Positions 27,558 to 37,443 of a stretch of DNA of 64,000 nt are shown here, one piece after another. The notes beneath the pieces were generated by a model. That model saw only the letters and a program-made list of their open reading frames with translations, was not told the origin of the DNA and did not search any database. Source of the stretch: Nocardioides furvisabuli (GTDB taxonomy: Bacteria; Actinomycetota; Actinomycetes; Propionibacteriales; Nocardioidaceae); the NCBI RefSeq assembly GCF_021083185.1, contig NZ_JAIGQB010000012.1, positions 38,121-102,120 of the forward strand, in the 5' to 3' direction. The translations under genes and the position numbers were made by a program. Numbering within the stretch: position 1 is the first letter of the stretch; each line of letters starts with the position of its first letter.

Positions 27558-28205
27558 ATGGGGGAGATCGAGGACCGCCCGCACGACCCGTCGCAGATGC
27601 GCGTCTCCGACGCCGACCGCCAGCGCGTCGCCGACGTGCTGCGCGACGCCGCGGGCGAGGGACGCATCGACCTCGACGAGCTCGAGGAGCGGCTGGAGCT
27701 GACCTGGCAGGCCAAGACCTACGGCGACCTGGTGCCCATCACCCTCGACCTCCAGGCCGCCGGACCGGTCGCGCCCCCGGCTGCGGCTCCCGTTCGGCGT
27801 ACGCCGTCCGGGGTGCCTGCCGTCGGGCACACCTCCTCGACGGCCGTCATGGGCGACTGCACGCGCCGTGGCGTGTGGCACGTCCCGGAGCACCACTCGG
27901 CGTTCTCGCTGATGGGCAGCGTGACCCTCGACCTGCGCGAGGCGATCCTCGCCGGACCGCACATCCAGATCAACGCCAGCGCGATCATGGGCGAGGTGAA
28001 GATCGTGGTTCCCGCGCACATGCACGTCGTCGTCGACGGCACGCCGATCATGGGCGACTACGGCCAAGGCAAGGACCGCGTGCCGGCCGAGGTGGGGCCC
28101 GACTCACCGACGGTGCGCGTGCGCGGCGTCGCGCTCATGGGCTCGGTGCAGGTGCAGCGGCTGCCCGCCCCCGGCACGCCCCGCAAGTACCTCGGCACCT
28201 ACTGA
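27558..28205 (+). CDS. DUF1707 protein with LiaF-like C-terminal domain
   Basis: 215 residues. An N-terminal DUF1707 (SHOCT-like) motif MRVSDADRQRVADVLRDAAG is followed by a Pro/Ala linker and a beta-rich domain related to the LiaF/cell-wall-active antibiotic response family (repeats of MGSVTLDLREA and MGEVKIVVP). Such proteins are cytoplasmic or membrane-associated and probably respond to envelope stress. TATCCT at 27545-27550 lies 7 nt before the ATG, so the transcript is probably leaderless. Its 3' end overlaps the LacI gene by 7 bp. Confidence 0.78.
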   Translation: MGEIEDRPHDPSQMRVSDADRQRVADVLRDAAGEGRIDLDELEERLELTWQAKTYGDLVPITLDLQAAGPVAPPAAAPVRRTPSGVPAVGHTSSTAVMGDCTRRGVWHVPEHHSAFSLMGSVTLDLREAILAGPHIQINASAIMGEVKIVVPAHMHVVVDGTPIMGDYGQGKDRVPAEVGPDSPTVRVRGVALMGSVQVQRLPAPGTPRKYLGTY

Positions 28206-29275
28206 CGGACGTGCTGGCGCGAGCGGCTGCGTGACCTCGCGGGCGGCGCGGTGGAGCCGCGCACGACCAGGTGGGTGGGCAGCGTGATGCGGTCCTCGGC
28301 CAGGTCGAGGCCGGCGAGGAGGTCGAGCACCATCCTGCTCGCCGCGCGGGCCTGCTCGACGACGTGCTGGTCGATGGTGGTCAGACCGAAGAGCGCACCG
28401 AGGTCGTGGCCGTCGACGCTGATGAGGGAGATGTCCTCGGGCACGCGCAGCCCGTGGTGGCGCAGCACGGTGGTCGCGGCCACCGCGATGTCGTCGGAGT
28501 AGCAGAAGACCGCCGTCGGCGGGTCGGGGAGGGCGAGCAGCTGCTCCATCCCGACGGCTCCGGCGTCGACGCCGTAGGCGGCCGTCACCAGGAGCGCGGG
28601 ATCGGGGGTCAGGCCGTGGCGCGCCAGGGCCTCGAGGTAGCCGGCGCGCCGGTGGGCGTCGCTGGCCCACGTGGCGCCGTCGGTGTCGCTGGTGCGGATC
28701 ATGCCGATGCGGGTGTGGCCCAGCCCGACGAGGTGCTCGACCGCCTCCCGGCCGATCGCGACGTCGTCGACGCTGACCGAGGGGAAGTCGCGCAGCCGCG
28801 ACCCGGCGACCACGACCTCGACGCCCATCAGGTCGAGCCGCTCCTCCTCCTCGGCCCGGATCGGAAGCGTGATCAGCACGACCGCGTCCACCTTGCGGCG
28901 GGTCGGCAGGTCGCGGAAGAAGTGCCTGCGCTTCTCCTCGGTGCCGACCTGGTAGACGAGCACGTCGAGGTCGGCCTGCCGCAGCGTCGACTCGACGGTG
29001 GCGAGCATCGTGGAGGAGAACCAGCTGTCGAGACGGGGGAGCACCACCGCCACCCGCCGCGTCGACCCACGCAGCGAGGACGCGGCCGGGGAGACCACGT
29101 AGTCGAGCTCCTCGACCGTGGACAGCACGCGGCTGCGGGTCCGGGGGCTGACGCCCGGCAGCCCGCGCAGGGCCCGGGACACGGTGGCGATGGACACACC
29201 CGCACGCCGCGCGACGTCGGCCATGTTGACCTGGCTCGTGGGCGAGACAGGAACGGGATCGTGCTCCTCGGTCAC
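28199..29275 (-). CDS. LacI-family transcriptional regulator
   Basis: 358 residues: N-terminal LacI helix-turn-helix (NMADVARRAGVSIATVSRALRG) with hinge, then a periplasmic-binding-like effector domain (VAVVLPRLDSWFSS...FCYSDDIAVAA). It is divergent from the GH1 beta-glucosidase with only 38 bp between starts and close to the AglEFG-like importer, so it probably represses these genes until a sugar binds. A cre-like operator at 34171-34184 is its best candidate site. GTG 29275 is chosen; GTG/ATG choices a few codons later would not alter the helix-turn-helix. Confidence 0.9.
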   Translation of the reverse strand: MTEEHDPVPVSPTSQVNMADVARRAGVSIATVSRALRGLPGVSPRTRSRVLSTVEELDYVVSPAASSLRGSTRRVAVVLPRLDSWFSSTMLATVESTLRQADLDVLVYQVGTEEKRRHFFRDLPTRRKVDAVVLITLPIRAEEEERLDLMGVEVVVAGSRLRDFPSVSVDDVAIGREAVEHLVGLGHTRIGMIRTSDTDGATWASDAHRRAGYLEALARHGLTPDPALLVTAAYGVDAGAVGMEQLLALPDPPTAVFCYSDDIAVAATTVLRHHGLRVPEDISLISVDGHDLGALFGLTTIDQHVVEQARAASRMVLDLLAGLDLAEDRITLPTHLVVRGSTAPPARSRSRSRQHVRQ

Positions 29276-29313
29276 AGCCCTCCCCCCTCGCCGGCCGGCA
29301 CTACAGTGAGGGT

Positions 29314-30699
29314 GTGACCACGCCCACCACTTCGTCCCCGCTCGCTCTCGGCGTCGCCACGGCGTCGTACCAGATCGAGGGGGCGGTGGCCGAGGACGGC
29401 CGCGGCCCGTCGATCTGGGACACCTTCACCGCCGAGCCCGGCCGGGTCGTCGGCGGCGACGACGGTGTCGATGCCTGCGACTCCTACCACCGCGTCGAGG
29501 ACGACATCGCGCTCATCCGTGGCCTGGGCGTCGACGCCTACCGCTTCTCCCTGGCGTGGCCGCGCATCCTGCCCGAGGGTCGGGGGCGCGTCGAGACGCG
29601 CGGCCTCGACTACTACGAGCGCCTCGTCGACGGGCTGCTGGAGGCCGGCATCGAGCCGGTCGCCACGCTCTACCACTGGGACCTGCCGCAGGCCCTCGAG
29701 GACGAGGGCGGCTGGCTCGAGCGCCGGACCGCCGAGGCGTTCGTCGATTACGCCGGTGTGGCGCACCAGCGCCTCGGTGACCGGGTGACGTCCTGGGCGA
29801 CCCACAACGAGCCGTGGTGCGCGGCCTACCTCGGTTACGCCGCGGGCGTGCACGCGCCGGGACGCAGCGAGGGCGCGGCCGGGCACAGGGCTGCCCACCA
29901 CCTGCTGCTGGGCCACGCCTGGGCCCGCGAGGCGCTGCCGGGCGCGCACGTCGGGATCGTGCTCAACCTGGCGCCCGTCTGGCCCGAGTCGCCCGAGGCC
30001 GCGGACGTCGCCGACGGCGTCGACGCGATCCGCAACCGCGTCTGGCTGGGGCCGCTGGTCGACGGGGCGTACGACGAGCGGATGCTGGCGATCGCCCCCG
30101 TCCTGGCCGACCCCGGCCTGGTCCGGCCCGGCGACCTCGACGCCATCAAGGGATCCGCTGACTGGCTCGGCATCAACTACTACACGCCGATCCGGCCCGC
30201 CCTGGGGACAGGCGAGGGCGAGCCGCACCCCGAGCAGGGGGCCTACCCCGGCGTGGAACGACTCGACCTGGTGGTGCGCGAGCCGCGCACCGACATCGGC
30301 TGGGAGATCGAGCCCCGCGGGCTCGAGGAGCTGCTGGTCGAGACCCACCGCCGCACCGGGCTGCCGCTGGTGATCACCGAGAACGGCGCCGCGTGCGCCG
30401 ACACCGAGGTCGTCGACGGACGGGTCGAGGACACCGACCGCATCGACTACCTGCGTGACCACCTCGCCGCGGTGGACCGCGCGCGGGACGCCGGCGCAGA
30501 CGTGCGCGGATACTTCGTGTGGACGCTCCTCGACAACTTCGAGTGGGCCGAGGGGTACGCCAAGACGTTCGGCCTGGTGCACGTCGACCGGTCCTCTCCG
30601 TCTCTCACGCGGACGCCCAAGGCGTCCTACCACTGGTTTGCAGAGCAGGTGGCGGCGCCCGCCGGGGGACGGGGCGCCGCCGGCCTGCTCACCCCTTGA
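29314..30699 (+). CDS. bglB: beta-glucosidase, GH1
   Basis: 461-residue cytoplasmic GH1 enzyme hydrolysing beta-glucosides such as cellobiose or aryl glucosides. The acid/base Glu is in THNEPWC (E166) and the nucleophile in ITENGAA (E356), both at standard positions; the start motif TASYQIEGA and end motif WTLLDNFEWAEGY are intact. TACAGT at 29302-29307 is 6 nt before GTG 29314, suggesting leaderless expression. It is convergent with the importer genes (11-bp overlap with the permease at 30689). Confidence 0.95.
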   Translation: MTTPTTSSPLALGVATASYQIEGAVAEDGRGPSIWDTFTAEPGRVVGGDDGVDACDSYHRVEDDIALIRGLGVDAYRFSLAWPRILPEGRGRVETRGLDYYERLVDGLLEAGIEPVATLYHWDLPQALEDEGGWLERRTAEAFVDYAGVAHQRLGDRVTSWATHNEPWCAAYLGYAAGVHAPGRSEGAAGHRAAHHLLLGHAWAREALPGAHVGIVLNLAPVWPESPEAADVADGVDAIRNRVWLGPLVDGAYDERMLAIAPVLADPGLVRPGDLDAIKGSADWLGINYYTPIRPALGTGEGEPHPEQGAYPGVERLDLVVREPRTDIGWEIEPRGLEELLVETHRRTGLPLVITENGAACADTEVVDGRVEDTDRIDYLRDHLAAVDRARDAGADVRGYFVWTLLDNFEWAEGYAKTFGLVHVDRSSPSLTRTPKASYHWFAEQVAAPAGGRGAAGLLTP

Positions 30700-31636
30700 C
30701 GCTGCCGGCCAGCAGGCCACGCACGAAGTAGCGCTGCAGCGACAGGAACACGATCAGCGGGACCACCAGGGAGACGAACGCGCCTGCGGAGAGCAGGTGC
30801 CAGTCCTCGCCGCGCTGGCCGGCCAGGGCCGCCAGTCGCACCGTCAACGGGGACACCGAGGGGTTGCCGCCGGCGAAGACGAGCGCGACCAGCAGGTCGT
30901 TCCAGACCCACAGGAACTGGAAGATGCCGAACGCCGCGATCGCGGGTGTCATCAGCGGGAGCATGATCTTGGAGAAGATCTGCACGTGCCCGGCGCCGTC
31001 GACGCGGGCGGACTCGATCAGCTCGCCGGGGATCTCCCGCATGAAGTTGTGCAGCAGGAAGATCGCCAGCGGCAGCGCGAAGATCGTGTGCGAGATCCAC
31101 ACGGTGTAGAAACCACCGCCGGGCGCGTCGTTGCCGGCCAGCGGCATCAGGTTGAACGGCGGGTCCACGTAGAGCCGGAGCAGCGGGATCATCGTCACCT
31201 GGATCGGGACGATCTGGAGCGCGAACACCGCCACGAACAAGGTGTCGCGACCGCGGAACGGGATCCACGCGAAGGCGTAGGAGGCCATCACGGCGAGGCT
31301 GATCGGGATCAGCACCGCCGGGATCGTGATGACCACCGAGTTGATCAGGTAGGTCGCCAGGTCGACGTCCGCACCGGTGATCACCTGCCGGTAGGAGTCC
31401 AGGGTGAACTGCGGGTCGGTGACGACGTTCCACCAGCCGTTGCTCTTCACCTCGGCCTCCGGTCGGAAGGAGGAGACGAGGAGGCCGAAGGTCGGCAGTG
31501 TCCAGAGGATCGCGATCACGATGGCGGCGGCCGAGGCCCACCTGCCGGACAGTGCGTCACGAGCAGCGGAGCTCGCGGTCTTGGGCGGAGCGGGGGTGGA
31601 GCGGACGGGTGGTGCCGGGGGTGTCGTGGTGGTCAT
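30689..31636 (-). CDS. oligosaccharide ABC transporter permease, AglG/MalG-like
   Basis: 315 residues. A Pro/Thr-rich cytoplasmic start, six membrane segments and the EAA loop ESARVDGAGHVQIFSKIMLP are visible. A long loop with PFNLMPLAGNDAPGGGFYT before the fourth segment is typical of alpha-glucoside (AglG) permeases. ATG 31636 overlaps the upstream permease stop by 4 bp. It is last of a three-gene operon (binding protein, two permeases) with no ATPase. The product would work with MsiK. Confidence 0.88.
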   Translation of the reverse strand: MTTTTPPAPPVRSTPAPPKTASSAARDALSGRWASAAAIVIAILWTLPTFGLLVSSFRPEAEVKSNGWWNVVTDPQFTLDSYRQVITGADVDLATYLINSVVITIPAVLIPISLAVMASYAFAWIPFRGRDTLFVAVFALQIVPIQVTMIPLLRLYVDPPFNLMPLAGNDAPGGGFYTVWISHTIFALPLAIFLLHNFMREIPGELIESARVDGAGHVQIFSKIMLPLMTPAIAAFGIFQFLWVWNDLLVALVFAGGNPSVSPLTVRLAALAGQRGEDWHLLSAGAFVSLVVPLIVFLSLQRYFVRGLLAGSVKG

Positions 31637-32619
31637 CGTGCCTCCAGGCGACGCATCTGTCGGATGTTGTAGACGACGATCGGCAGGACGAGGATGAAGA
31701 TCAACGTGGCGAGCGCCGCTCCGAGGCCGAAGTCGAAGGACCGGAAGCTCTGCACGTAGAACTCGTAGGCCAGCACGCTGGTGCCGAACTGACCGCCCGT
31801 CGCGGTGCGCACGATGTCGAAGACCTTGAGCGTGGTGATGCTGATGGTGGTCAGCACGACGATCAGGGAAGGCCGGATGCTGGGCACCGTGATGTAGCGG
31901 AAGAGCTTGAGGCCGTTGACGCCGTCGAGCTTGGCCGCCTCGACGATGTCGTCGGGGATCGCCTTGATGGCGGCGGAGAGGATGGTCATCGCGAAACCGG
32001 CTTGCACCCAGACGATGATCACGATGAGGAAGAACGTGTTCCACGGCTCGGTCAGCAAGAAGCGATAGGTGTCGAGGCCGACGGCCTTGAGGAGTCCGTT
32101 GAGCACACCGAGCTGGCCCTGCTCACTGGCCTTGTAGTCGTAGACGAACTTCCAGATGATCGAGGCGCCGACCAGCGAGATCGCCATCGGCAGGAAGATC
32201 AGCGCCTTGGCGAACTTCTCGAACCGCGTGCGATCCACGAGCACCGCGTAGATCAGTCCGAAGCCCGTGGCCAGGATCGGTGTGAGCACGACCCAGATGG
32301 CCGTGTTCTGCAGCACCTGGAGCAGGTCCTCGCTGGTGAAGATCCGGCGGTAGTTGTCGAGCCCGACGAAGTTGGCCCCGTCGGCGCCGACGAGTGGCTC
32401 GTAGGACGATCCGAAGAACGATTGGTAGATGGTGCGCAGTGCGGGGTAGAGCAGCCCGATCGCGATCAGCAGCAGCGACGGCGCGATGAACGCAGCCGCC
32501 TGCACCCTCTCGCCGCTGCGCGAGCGCAACCGCGTGGTGAGGAGCAGGATCGCGCCCGTCACGGCGAAGAAGAGCGCGACGGCGATCGCCATCTGGATGA
32601 GCTTGTCGGTGGATGTCAT
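31633..32619 (-). CDS. oligosaccharide ABC transporter permease, AglF-like
   Basis: 328-residue permease with an extra N-terminal membrane segment before the canonical six, as in AglF proteins. The EAA loop reads EAAKLDGVNGLKLFRYITVP. An inverted repeat lies between it and the binding-protein gene, so the permeases may be produced at lower levels than the binding protein. Confidence 0.88.
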   Translation of the reverse strand: MTSTDKLIQMAIAVALFFAVTGAILLLTTRLRSRSGERVQAAAFIAPSLLLIAIGLLYPALRTIYQSFFGSSYEPLVGADGANFVGLDNYRRIFTSEDLLQVLQNTAIWVVLTPILATGFGLIYAVLVDRTRFEKFAKALIFLPMAISLVGASIIWKFVYDYKASEQGQLGVLNGLLKAVGLDTYRFLLTEPWNTFFLIVIIVWVQAGFAMTILSAAIKAIPDDIVEAAKLDGVNGLKLFRYITVPSIRPSLIVVLTTISITTLKVFDIVRTATGGQFGTSVLAYEFYVQSFRSFDFGLGAALATLIFILVLPIVVYNIRQMRRLEAR

Positions 32620-32645
32620 CCGGACCTCCTGGTTCGGGGGAGAGG

Positions 32646-32682
32646 GAACGGGGCGCCCGGGCTCTGCCAGGGCGCCCCGTTC
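32646..32682 (-). terminator. intra-operon hairpin between binding protein and permeases
   Basis: GAACGGGGCGCCC (32646-32658) and GGGCGCCCCGTTC (32670-32682) form a perfect 13-bp stem with an 11-nt loop, without a T-run. It starts 6 bp after the binding-protein stop. Such hairpins often stabilise the 5' mRNA or partially terminate, giving excess binding protein. Confidence 0.65.
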
Positions 32683-32688
32683 ACCGGG

Positions 32689-34065
32689 TCAGCTCGGCCA
32701 GGTGCCCTCGATCTTGCTCAAGGTGCTCTCGGTGTCCGCCCCGGTGATCCAGTCGGTCATCCCGGTCCAGAAGGAACCGGCACCCACGGCGCCCGGCATC
32801 TGGTCGGAGGCGTCGAAGCGGAACACGGCGTCGGGGTCCTGCAGGATCTCCGCCGACAGCTGGTCGACCGGGCTCCTCAGGTTGGCGATGTCGAGCCCCT
32901 TGTTGGCGCTCACCCAGCCCGTGCCGGCCTTGGCCTTCTCGTTGGCCCAGATGTCGGAGGACAGGTAGGTCTGGAACGCCTGCACCTCGGGCTCGTCGGA
33001 GAACGCTGCGACGAACTCGCCACCACCGAGCACCGGGTTGCCGAACTCGTCACTCGTGGTCGGCAGGTAGAAGGCGAAGACGTCGCCGTTCTCGGAGACG
33101 TCGGTGCCCTCGGGCCACTGGGCGGCGTAGAAGGACGCCTGGCGGTGCATGGCGCACTTGTCGTCGAGGATCGGCATGCCGCCCTCCTGGAAGGAGGTGG
33201 TGGCGATGGACTTCACGTCGCCGATGCCTCCGTTGACGTAGTCGGGGTTCTTCAAGATGCCGCCCACGCGGTCCAGCGACTCGACGATGGCCGGGTCGTC
33301 GAACGGGATCTCGTGGTTGACCCACTGGTCGTAGACCTCGGGCCCGGCGTCGCGCAGGACGGCGTCCTCGAGCCAGTCGGTGGTCGGCCAGCCGGTGGCG
33401 TCACCGGACTCGATGCCCGCGCACCACGGCTTGGTGCCCGAGTCGGCGATCTCGTCGGACAGCGCGATCATGTCGTCCCACGTCTCGGGGATCTCCCAGC
33501 CGTTCTTCTCGAACATCTTCGGGGAGTACCACACGAACGACTTCACGTTGGCGCCGAGCGGGGCGGCGTAGAAGGTGTCGTCGACGGTGCCGTACGCCTT
33601 CCAGTCCTCGCCCCAGAACTCGTCCACGTTGTCGGAGACCGGATTGGGGCCCTCCACCACGGACCCGGTGTCGCGGACCAGCGTCTGGAGCAGGCCGGGC
33701 TGCGGGATGTAGGCCACGTCGGGCGCGTTGCCGCCCTGGACGCGCACGACGAGCTGGGCCTCGAACTCCGAGGAGCCCTCGTAGGCCACGGTCGCTCCGG
33801 TGCACTCCTCGAAGACCTTGTAGGACTCCTTGTGGACGGCGTCCTCGGGAGCGATGATCGAGGTGTAGACGCTGACCTCCCTGCCGGTCAGGTCGCCGAA
33901 CTGCTCGAGCTGGGCGCACTCCTCCTGGCCTGCGCCCGGCGCCGTGCCACCGGCTTCGTTGGTGCCTCCGTCGCCGCTGTCGTCGGCGCATGCGGCGAGT
34001 CCGAGTCCGGACATCGCCACGACGGCGATCGTCGCGATGCCCTTTCGGGTCCGAATGTTTCTCAT
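32689..34065 (-). CDS. oligosaccharide ABC transporter binding lipoprotein, AglE-like
   Basis: 458 residues; signal peptide with lipobox GLAAC (lipid Cys C26). The block DLTGREVSVYTSIIAPED...YEGSSEFEAQLVVRVQGGNAPDVAYIPQPG resembles the AglE alpha-glucoside-binding proteins. ATG 34065 follows GAGGG; the frame opens at 34194 but that part covers the promoter. Its upstream region carries a CRP-like site and a cre-like LacI operator. The pairing with a beta-glucosidase gene leaves it open whether alpha- or beta-linked sugars are imported. Confidence 0.86.
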   Translation of the reverse strand: MRNIRTRKGIATIAVVAMSGLGLAACADDSGDGGTNEAGGTAPGAGQEECAQLEQFGDLTGREVSVYTSIIAPEDAVHKESYKVFEECTGATVAYEGSSEFEAQLVVRVQGGNAPDVAYIPQPGLLQTLVRDTGSVVEGPNPVSDNVDEFWGEDWKAYGTVDDTFYAAPLGANVKSFVWYSPKMFEKNGWEIPETWDDMIALSDEIADSGTKPWCAGIESGDATGWPTTDWLEDAVLRDAGPEVYDQWVNHEIPFDDPAIVESLDRVGGILKNPDYVNGGIGDVKSIATTSFQEGGMPILDDKCAMHRQASFYAAQWPEGTDVSENGDVFAFYLPTTSDEFGNPVLGGGEFVAAFSDEPEVQAFQTYLSSDIWANEKAKAGTGWVSANKGLDIANLRSPVDQLSAEILQDPDAVFRFDASDQMPGAVGAGSFWTGMTDWITGADTESTLSKIEGTWPS

Positions 34066-34148
34066 GTCGCGGTTTCCCTCTCCTCTGGGTGCGGCCACGG
34101 CGGGATCTGCGCCCCGGCTCCTGGTCTGCGCGGGTGGCTGTCCTTGCA

Positions 34149-34164
34149 TGTGACAGCCGTCACC
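34149..34164. promoter_or_regulatory. CRP/GlxR-like site upstream of AglE-like gene
   Basis: TGTGACAGCCGTCACC matches TGTGA-N6-TCACA with one mismatch at the last base. It is 83 bp before the AglE-like start. Confidence 0.65.
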
Positions 34165-34170
34165 CTTCGA

Positions 34171-34184
34171 TGAAAACGTTTGCG
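34171..34184. promoter_or_regulatory. cre/LacI-family operator
   Basis: TGAAAACGTTTGCG fits the LacI-family cre pattern TGWAARCGYTWNCW except the last base. It is adjacent to the CRP-like site, so it could be bound by the LacI regulator encoded at 28199-29275. Confidence 0.55.
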
Positions 34185-34285
34185 CATGGCGCACGTCAAC
34201 GCTGGTCTAGTCACGATTGAGTAACTCCGGCTCTCCGGCGACCGCCCCGGCCGAGGTCCGGGGCGCCGGGTTAGGGTGGGTCGCG

Positions 34286-34301
34286 TGTGACACGCATCAC
34301 G
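34286..34301. promoter_or_regulatory. CRP/GlxR-like site upstream of msiK
   Basis: TGTGACACGCATCACG keeps GTGA-N6-TCAC intact. It lies 68 bp before the ATG of the msiK-like gene. Confidence 0.6.
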
Positions 34302-34369
34302 CGGGTCCACGCCCCACCTTCCACTCGGATCGTCCGGCACGTACCTGCCGGTGAAGGAGAAGAACAGCT

Positions 34370-35455
<1,086 letters not shown>

Positions 35456-35540
35456 GCGTCCCCGGTTGCGCGGCGTGCGGGTCCGACCGACCTGCGCGCC
35501 GCGCACCGGGTGTCGCCGGACATCGCGCCCCTCCGCTCCC

Positions 35541-37400
35541 GTGACCGCCAGCACCCCGGATCCTGACCCGGGCTTCGCCGCCCGCCTCGAGGCGGACCTC
35601 CCCGACCTCCGCGCCACCCTCGAGCGGGTCTACGGCGACGCCGCCCCCGACGTCGCCGAGCGCCTCGTCGCGATCGCGCGCGCGGCCCACGCCGAGCGCC
35701 CCGACGACCTGCGCGCGCTCGACGACCAACGGCTGCGCGAGCCGGACTGGTTCCAGCGACCCTCGATGGTCGGCTACGCCGCCTACGCGGACCGCTTCGC
35801 CGGCACCCTGCGCGGCGTGGGCGAGCGCACGGCGTACCTCCGCGACCTGGGCGTGGGATACCTCCACCTGATGCCGCTGCTGACGCCCCGTCCAGCGCCC
35901 AACGACGGTGGCTACGCCGTCATGGACTACCGCTCCGTGCGCCCCGACCTCGGTGACGTCGACGACCTGCGCGCACTCACCCGGACGCTGCGCGCCGAGG
36001 GGATCAGCCTGTGCCTGGACCTGGTGCTCAACCACGTGGCCCGGGAGCACGCCTGGGCCGCGGCCGCGCGCGCCGGCGACCGGGACCGGCGCGCCTACTT
36101 CCACGTCCACGAGGACCGCGCGGTGCCCGACGCCTACGAGGCCACGCTGCCGGAGGTCTTCCCCGACTTCGCGCCGGGCAACTTCACCTTCGACGACGAG
36201 CTCGACGCCTGGGTCTGGACGACCTTCAACGACTACCAGTGGGACCTCGACTGGTCGAACCCGGCGGTGCTCTGCGAGTTCGCCGACATCATCCTGGCCC
36301 TGGCCAACGTGGGCGTCGAGGTGTTCCGTCTCGACGCGATCGCGTTCCTGTGGAAGCGGCTGGGCACCGACTGCCAGAACCAGCCGGAGGTGCACGAGCT
36401 CACCCGGGCGCTGCGGACGGTGGCCCGGGTCGCGGCCCCGGCCGTGGCGTTCAAGGCCGAGGCGATCGTCGGTCCGGCCGACCTGCCGGCCTACCTGGGG
36501 GTCGGCGAGCACGCCGGTCGGGTGAGCGACCTGGCCTACCACAACGGGCTGATGGTCCAGGTCTGGTCGATGCTCGCCTCGGGGGAGGTGCGGCTCGCCA
36601 CCCGTGCCCTCCAACAGCTGCCGCAACCGCCGTCCACGACGGCCTGGATCACCTACGTCCGCTGCCACGACGACATCGGCTGGGCGATCGCCGACGACGA
36701 CGCGCTCGCAGTCGGGATCGACCCGTTCGCCCACCGTCGCTTCCTGTCCGACTGGTACTGCGGGGCGTTCCCCGGCTCGTGGGCGCGCGGCCTGGTCTTC
36801 CAGCACAACGAGGCGACCGGGGACCGGCGCATCTCGGGCAGCACTGCATCGCTCGCCGGCCTGGAGGCCGGCGACCCGGGTGCCGCGGCGCGGATCCTGC
36901 TGGCGTACGCCGTGGTCTGCTCCTTCGGGGGCATCCCGGTGGTGTGGATGGGTGACGAGCTCGGGCTGCTCAACGACGCGGGCTGGGCCGACGACCCGGC
37001 GCACGCCGACGACAACCGCTGGGTGCACCGGCCCCGGATGCCGTGGGACGTGGTCGCGGCGGGGGAGGACCCGCACGGCATCACCGCCGGCCTGCGCCAC
37101 CTGCTCGGCGTACGTGCCGGTCTGCCGCAGCTGCACGCCGCCTCGCCCACCGAGATCTGGGACCCCCGCGACCCGCGGGTGCTGCTGGTCGTGCGCCGCC
37201 ACCCCGACGGCCCCCTGCTGGCCGCGCACAACGTGTCGGGCGAGGAGGCCTGGGTGGCCGCCGACGTCCTGCACTGGCTCGGGCTGCACGTCGACGGGCT
37301 CCGTGACGCCCTCACCGGCGCAGTGCCCGAGCTCCGCGACGGGGCGGTGCGGCTGGCACCCCTTGCCTCGGCCTGGCTCCACGTCGGCGCGGTGACCTGA
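35541..37400 (+). CDS. amylosucrase-like GH13 enzyme
   Basis: 619 residues with amylosucrase layout (GH13 subfamily 4): a helical N-terminal domain, WFQRPSMVGYAAYADRFAG, then the barrel with PAPNDGGYAVMDYR. The nucleophile is in FRLDAIAF (D265) and the acid/base in FKAEAIVG (E307); the 42-residue spacing equals that of the Neisseria enzyme. RCHDDIGW carries the third acid. It would transfer glucose from sucrose onto glucan, or hydrolyse sucrose or other alpha-glucosides. There is no signal peptide, so it acts in the cytoplasm. GTG 35541 is chosen; no clear ribosome site. Confidence 0.85.
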   Translation: MTASTPDPDPGFAARLEADLPDLRATLERVYGDAAPDVAERLVAIARAAHAERPDDLRALDDQRLREPDWFQRPSMVGYAAYADRFAGTLRGVGERTAYLRDLGVGYLHLMPLLTPRPAPNDGGYAVMDYRSVRPDLGDVDDLRALTRTLRAEGISLCLDLVLNHVAREHAWAAAARAGDRDRRAYFHVHEDRAVPDAYEATLPEVFPDFAPGNFTFDDELDAWVWTTFNDYQWDLDWSNPAVLCEFADIILALANVGVEVFRLDAIAFLWKRLGTDCQNQPEVHELTRALRTVARVAAPAVAFKAEAIVGPADLPAYLGVGEHAGRVSDLAYHNGLMVQVWSMLASGEVRLATRALQQLPQPPSTTAWITYVRCHDDIGWAIADDDALAVGIDPFAHRRFLSDWYCGAFPGSWARGLVFQHNEATGDRRISGSTASLAGLEAGDPGAAARILLAYAVVCSFGGIPVVWMGDELGLLNDAGWADDPAHADDNRWVHRPRMPWDVVAAGEDPHGITAGLRHLLGVRAGLPQLHAASPTEIWDPRDPRVLLVVRRHPDGPLLAAHNVSGEEAWVAADVLHWLGLHVDGLRDALTGAVPELRDGAVRLAPLASAWLHVGAVT

Positions 37401-37406
37401 CGCGAC

Positions 37407-37437
37407 GAGGCCCCGGGAGCACCGCTCCCGGGGCCTC
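37407..37437. terminator. bidirectional terminator hairpin
   Basis: GAGGCCCCGGGAGC (37407-37420) and GCTCCCGGGGCCTC (37424-37437) form a perfect 14-bp stem with a 3-nt loop between convergent amylosucrase and sugC-like genes. No T-run, as usual in actinobacteria. Confidence 0.8.
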
Positions 37438-37443
37438 GGCGGT

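Larger units (their letters stand above)
34066..34369. other. 304-bp divergent regulatory region
   Basis: Lies between the AglE-like gene and the msiK-like gene. It contains two CRP/GlxR-like palindromes, one cre/LacI-like operator, and CTGGTCTAG at 34202-34210, identical to half of a DasR site. No coding frame looks real inside it. Confidence 0.6.
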
